Shown piece by piece: positions 61,825 through 64,000 of a DNA stretch of 64,000 bases. The notes under the pieces are model-generated. The model searched no databases and was not told the origin of the DNA. It saw only the letters and a list, made by a program, of their open reading frames with translations. Both the position numbers and the translations under genes were made by a program. Within the stretch, counting starts at the first letter, position 1. Every line of letters begins with the position of its first letter. Origin of the DNA: a bacterium D16-50 (GTDB lineage Bacteria > Bacillota > Clostridia > Lachnospirales > Lachnospiraceae); assembly GCA_003612485.1 (NCBI GenBank), contig RAZA01000014.1, forward strand, positions 1 through 64,000, written 5' to 3'.

Positions 61825-61929
61825 TAATGAGTAAAACATGGATACGGAGATTGAGTTGTCCTTTGTGGTTTTAGTCGCCATATTGCCCAGTCGGCATGCA
61901 TGCCTTTAACTGAACGCAAATGTCCTAAA

Positions 61930-63153
61930 TCATTTTCTCGCTAATGCATCAATCAATTTTTGAATACTATTTTCAAGAGCGCTTTCACCCCAACCGAGAT
62001 TCCATTCATCATTCGATCCACTGTCGGATACAACATATATTGCTGTTGCCTTACGAGAACGGAAATTTGCTATTGTAAATAATCCTGCGCCTTCCATCTC
62101 AACGCATTTAGCCCCCATATCGTTTAAATAGTATCGTCCTCTCCATTCTGGCTGAACATATCCGCCGTCAGTTGTCCAATGATAACCACGAATACAAGAT
62201 ATCCCCTTTTTCTCCAACTCCATACAGAAAGAATCTGTCAAATCCTTTGTTGACTCGATTAGTTCACCCTTAAATCCATATAATCTAGTAATAGAGGTGT
62301 CGTTATAAGCCCCATCGGTAAGAACATAATCCCCGATCTTATTCCCGCCGGCAAATCCTACATGAATCAGTTCCTTAACGCCTGCTGCATATAAATCCTC
62401 TGCTTGAGTTGCAAGCCCCGGTGAACACATCTCACCCTTTGCAAAGCCTAAATTGCTGTTATGATTCATTACATAGATGCCTCCGCCCACATCAAATGTA
62501 AGCGTACCAACATTCTTTGCGAGCATCGTATCAAACAGACTGTCAGCCAACAAATAAACTCTCTTTGGAACCATCGTTTGATATTCATCAAAATCAAGCC
62601 CCTGCAATTCGACTTCTTTTCGGACAAGAACAGATGGGGTGTTATATAAAGCCGGGTCTATACTGAATTCTCTTTTTCGCATCATTGAATATGACAATAA
62701 TTTACCATTTGCAACGGGATGTTCCGCTTGTCTTAAAAGCTCGTATCCTCGTTTGCGATAGAATTCAGTAGCCGGCAACGATGCATCTATATTTACATAG
62801 GAATAATTTTTTATTATTTCCTTTTCCAAATAATCCATAAGCTTGGTTCCGGCTCCCTCATGCTGATTATTCGGAGTTATATATACCCTTGAAACAGCGT
62901 TTTGATGAATTGTGCCTGTTCCGAGGATGGTCATTCCACAACCAATCACATAGGTATTGCCTTCCGCAATGTCATTCTTGACAGTATCGCGATTATGTAA
63001 TTCCAAAAAGAAATCTACTACTTCATTTGAATAGTATTTGGGATATATTTCTTTTACCGTTTTACTTACGAGTTCATTAATCACGTCAGTCTGATCTAAC
63101 CGAGCTTTTTTAATTGTTAATTTATCCACTGCTTTTTGCCTTCCTTTAGCCAA
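61930..63153 (-). CDS. GNAT acetyltransferase fused to nucleoside-phosphorylase-like domain
   Basis: A 407-residue protein. Residues 10-165 are a GNAT domain: VYITPNNQHEGAGTKLMDYLEKEI near 98 has the acetyl-CoA loop, and ATEFYRKRGYELL follows. Residues 170-407 are a PNP/UDP phosphorylase-like domain: VGTLTFDVGGGIYVMNH, GLATQAEDLYAAGVKELIHVGFAGG near 248 (GxGG-like), and CVEMEGAGLFTIANF near 350, which corresponds to the ribose/base-binding VEMEA of the family. The gene has lower GC than its neighbours. The start is uncertain (a basic N-terminus MAKGRQKAVDK, no strong site). The combination suggests acetylation coupled to nucleoside or aminoglycoside-like metabolism, but that is only inference. 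Confidence 0.8.
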   Translation of the reverse strand: MAKGRQKAVDKLTIKKARLDQTDVINELVSKTVKEIYPKYYSNEVVDFFLELHNRDTVKNDIAEGNTYVIGCGMTILGTGTIHQNAVSRVYITPNNQHEGAGTKLMDYLEKEIIKNYSYVNIDASLPATEFYRKRGYELLRQAEHPVANGKLLSYSMMRKREFSIDPALYNTPSVLVRKEVELQGLDFDEYQTMVPKRVYLLADSLFDTMLAKNVGTLTFDVGGGIYVMNHNSNLGFAKGEMCSPGLATQAEDLYAAGVKELIHVGFAGGNKIGDYVLTDGAYNDTSITRLYGFKGELIESTKDLTDSFCMELEKKGISCIRGYHWTTDGGYVQPEWRGRYYLNDMGAKCVEMEGAGLFTIANFRSRKATAIYVVSDSGSNDEWNLGWGESALENSIQKLIDALARK

Positions 63154-63367
63154 GAAAATTACAATCTGAAAATCTTAGGTTTATGAGCGATTATATTATA
63201 ACAGAGGATTTTTTGATGGACAAGTGCATTATATGATGAGAACAGTGGCCTTTGGTATGAATTACCTTGGACAAACCCAGAATTAAAATAAGCAAGACGC
63301 CCTCGAGTTGTAATACAAATGCTGCGGATGTCCTCTGTCATAGGGAAGCGCCGGGGCTGTCCATTGC

Positions 63368-63396
63368 TTGACGCTGGGGCAAAAAAGTATTATAAT
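63368..63396 (+). promoter_or_regulatory. Strong sigma-A promoter of the final gene
   Basis: TTGACG (63368-63373), 17-nt spacer, TATAAT (63391-63396), 27 bp before the ATG at 63424. The rest of 63154-63367 holds no gene. Confidence 0.8.
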
Positions 63397-63423
63397 AGGC
63401 AAAAGTTTCAGGGCAGGATATTT

Positions 63424-64000
63424 ATGGAAAAAGACAAATTTATAGGAAAAGGAGAAGGGAAAAACAAGGCAATGAGCGAAGTATTTAAGAAAAGACTTAC
63501 AAGGGCGGCAAAAAAGGGCCGGAGAATGCTGGTTGTGGCCGCCGCCGGAGCGATAGCTCTGGGCAGCATCAGCTACACTCAGGCAGCGGGCATAGAAGAT
63601 GTTTTTGACGAACATTATTATGCAGATAAGTATCCGGATCTTAAGGCAGCTTTTGGCTATGATAGAGAGGCTCTGCTGAAGCATTTCATGACCTATGGAC
63701 TCTCCGAGGGCAGGGGAATGAATGAGATGATAGACATAGTCAAATATAGGGAGAAATATCAGGATCTTCAGGATGCGTTTGGGGATGACTGGGATGCTTA
63801 TATTGAGCATTATCTTATCTATGGAGCCTTTGAAGACAGAGACAACGGCACCGACTTTCATCCAGTGGATTATCTCAATAGATACAACGAACTGCAGGCG
63901 GCCTTTGGCAATGATATACTGGCGGCTTACAAGCACTATGAGGAATATGGGAAGAAGGAAGGCAGGGAGGGCAGAAGCGAGGCTGCTGTAAGGGCGGAAG
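63424..64000 (+). CDS. Secreted protein with ~45-residue repeats, 3' end outside the window
   Basis: The frame is open from ATG 63424 to the window end (192 codons). The N-terminus is basic (KNKAMSEVFKKRLTRAAKKGRRM), followed by a hydrophobic signal (LVVAAAGAIALGSISYTQAAG). Then at least three repeats of about 44 residues follow, with consensus Y-x-x-KYPDLKAAFG...A-x-x-x-H(F/Y)-x-x-YG-x-x-EGR (at about 58, 104 and 152). Such repeats occur on surface or secreted proteins of Lachnospiraceae and are thought to bind envelope or polysaccharide; I give no precise function. The purine-rich start GGCAGGATATTT and the strong promoter support ATG 63424; ATG 63472 is an alternative. Confidence 0.8.
   Translation, partial: MEKDKFIGKGEGKNKAMSEVFKKRLTRAAKKGRRMLVVAAAGAIALGSISYTQAAGIEDVFDEHYYADKYPDLKAAFGYDREALLKHFMTYGLSEGRGMNEMIDIVKYREKYQDLQDAFGDDWDAYIEHYLIYGAFEDRDNGTDFHPVDYLNRYNELQAAFGNDILAAYKHYEEYGKKEGREGRSEAAVRAE

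Noticed and set aside
61650..61919. An 89-codon frame on the minus strand beside spmB
   Set aside because: No ribosome binding site, and it spans the CRISPR-like repeat; composition is not coding-like.
1..64000. tRNA or rRNA genes
   Set aside because: I looked for cloverleaf and GGTTCGAATC-like T-arm motifs and saw none; no rRNA-like segments were found. A covariance search would settle it.

Overview
The window looks like a chromosomal segment of a spore-forming, anaerobic Firmicute of the Lachnospiraceae type (Clostridium cluster XIVa relatives). The pointers are strong AGGAGG-type ribosome binding sites, spore maturation genes (spmA/spmB), coat-type small proteins, a T-box leader in front of metG, lineage-restricted small families (DUF6472, DUF6128), the Firmicutes-type galT and the polyamine genes nspC and aguA/aguB. 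Most of the window is moderately GC-rich and uses GC-rich third codon positions. The first 7.6 kb is strikingly AT-rich and is clearly foreign.

Layout. 0.2-8.1 kb: accessory DNA carrying a self-contained restriction-modification-like cassette. It has a doubled PD-(D/E)XK nuclease, a doubled helix-turn-helix protein, a methyltransferase fused to an Mrr-type nuclease, and, convergent, a two-headed DNA methyltransferase. 8.4-11.4 kb: wreckage of a mobilizable element, with a nonsense-interrupted flavoprotein, a nonsense-interrupted relaxase tail, an intact Rpn/PD-(D/E)XK transposase-like gene and a TnpW-like gene. 11.5-15.5 kb: proline biosynthesis proB-proA-proC with a cotranscribed methyltransferase (minus strand). 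15.7-17.2 kb: an XRE regulator with about ten 28-residue repeats, with 105-bp tandem DNA repeats upstream. 17.6-23.6 kb: galK and galT (Leloir pathway), an orphan EF-Tu domain II protein, a metallophosphoesterase and a B12-binding radical SAM protein. 23.7-31.1 kb: a sugar-type MFS transporter, nspC, a sigma factor with an anti-sigma/NlpC-P60 fusion, and aguA-aguB. 31.1-36.1 kb: a duplicated membrane protein, then a divergent heparinase II/III-like and GH88 pair for uronate-containing glycans. 36.4-43.1 kb: a pRiA4b ORF-3-type protein, an FGGY kinase and araD (pentose use), a membrane-anchored amidase and rpe. 43.3-45.7 kb: an unknown protein and a membrane protein frameshifted at a G7 run. 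45.7-51.0 kb: T-box leader, metG, hydrolase, GNAT and YesL-like genes. 51.2-55.3 kb: a sugar ABC ATPase, a CdaR/PucR-type regulator and a repeat-rich DUF6128 protein. 55.3-61.5 kb: a radical SAM enzyme, small spore-associated genes, an SOS cluster (HMCES/YedK-type protein, dinB with an SOS box, a small unknown gene) and spmA-spmB. 61.5-64 kb: an orphan CRISPR-like repeat, a GNAT-nucleoside phosphorylase fusion and the start of a secreted repeat protein that runs off the window.

A recurring theme is minisatellite-like tandem repeats, both between genes (units of 14, 42, 48, 60 and 105 bp) and within genes (XRE repeats, DUF6128 repeats, the low-complexity insert in SpmA). The most interesting candidate for an undescribed system is the AT-rich cassette at 0.6-7.5 kb. 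Three of its four proteins are internal duplications or two-domain versions of a known domain, and the fourth is a methyltransferase-nuclease fusion.
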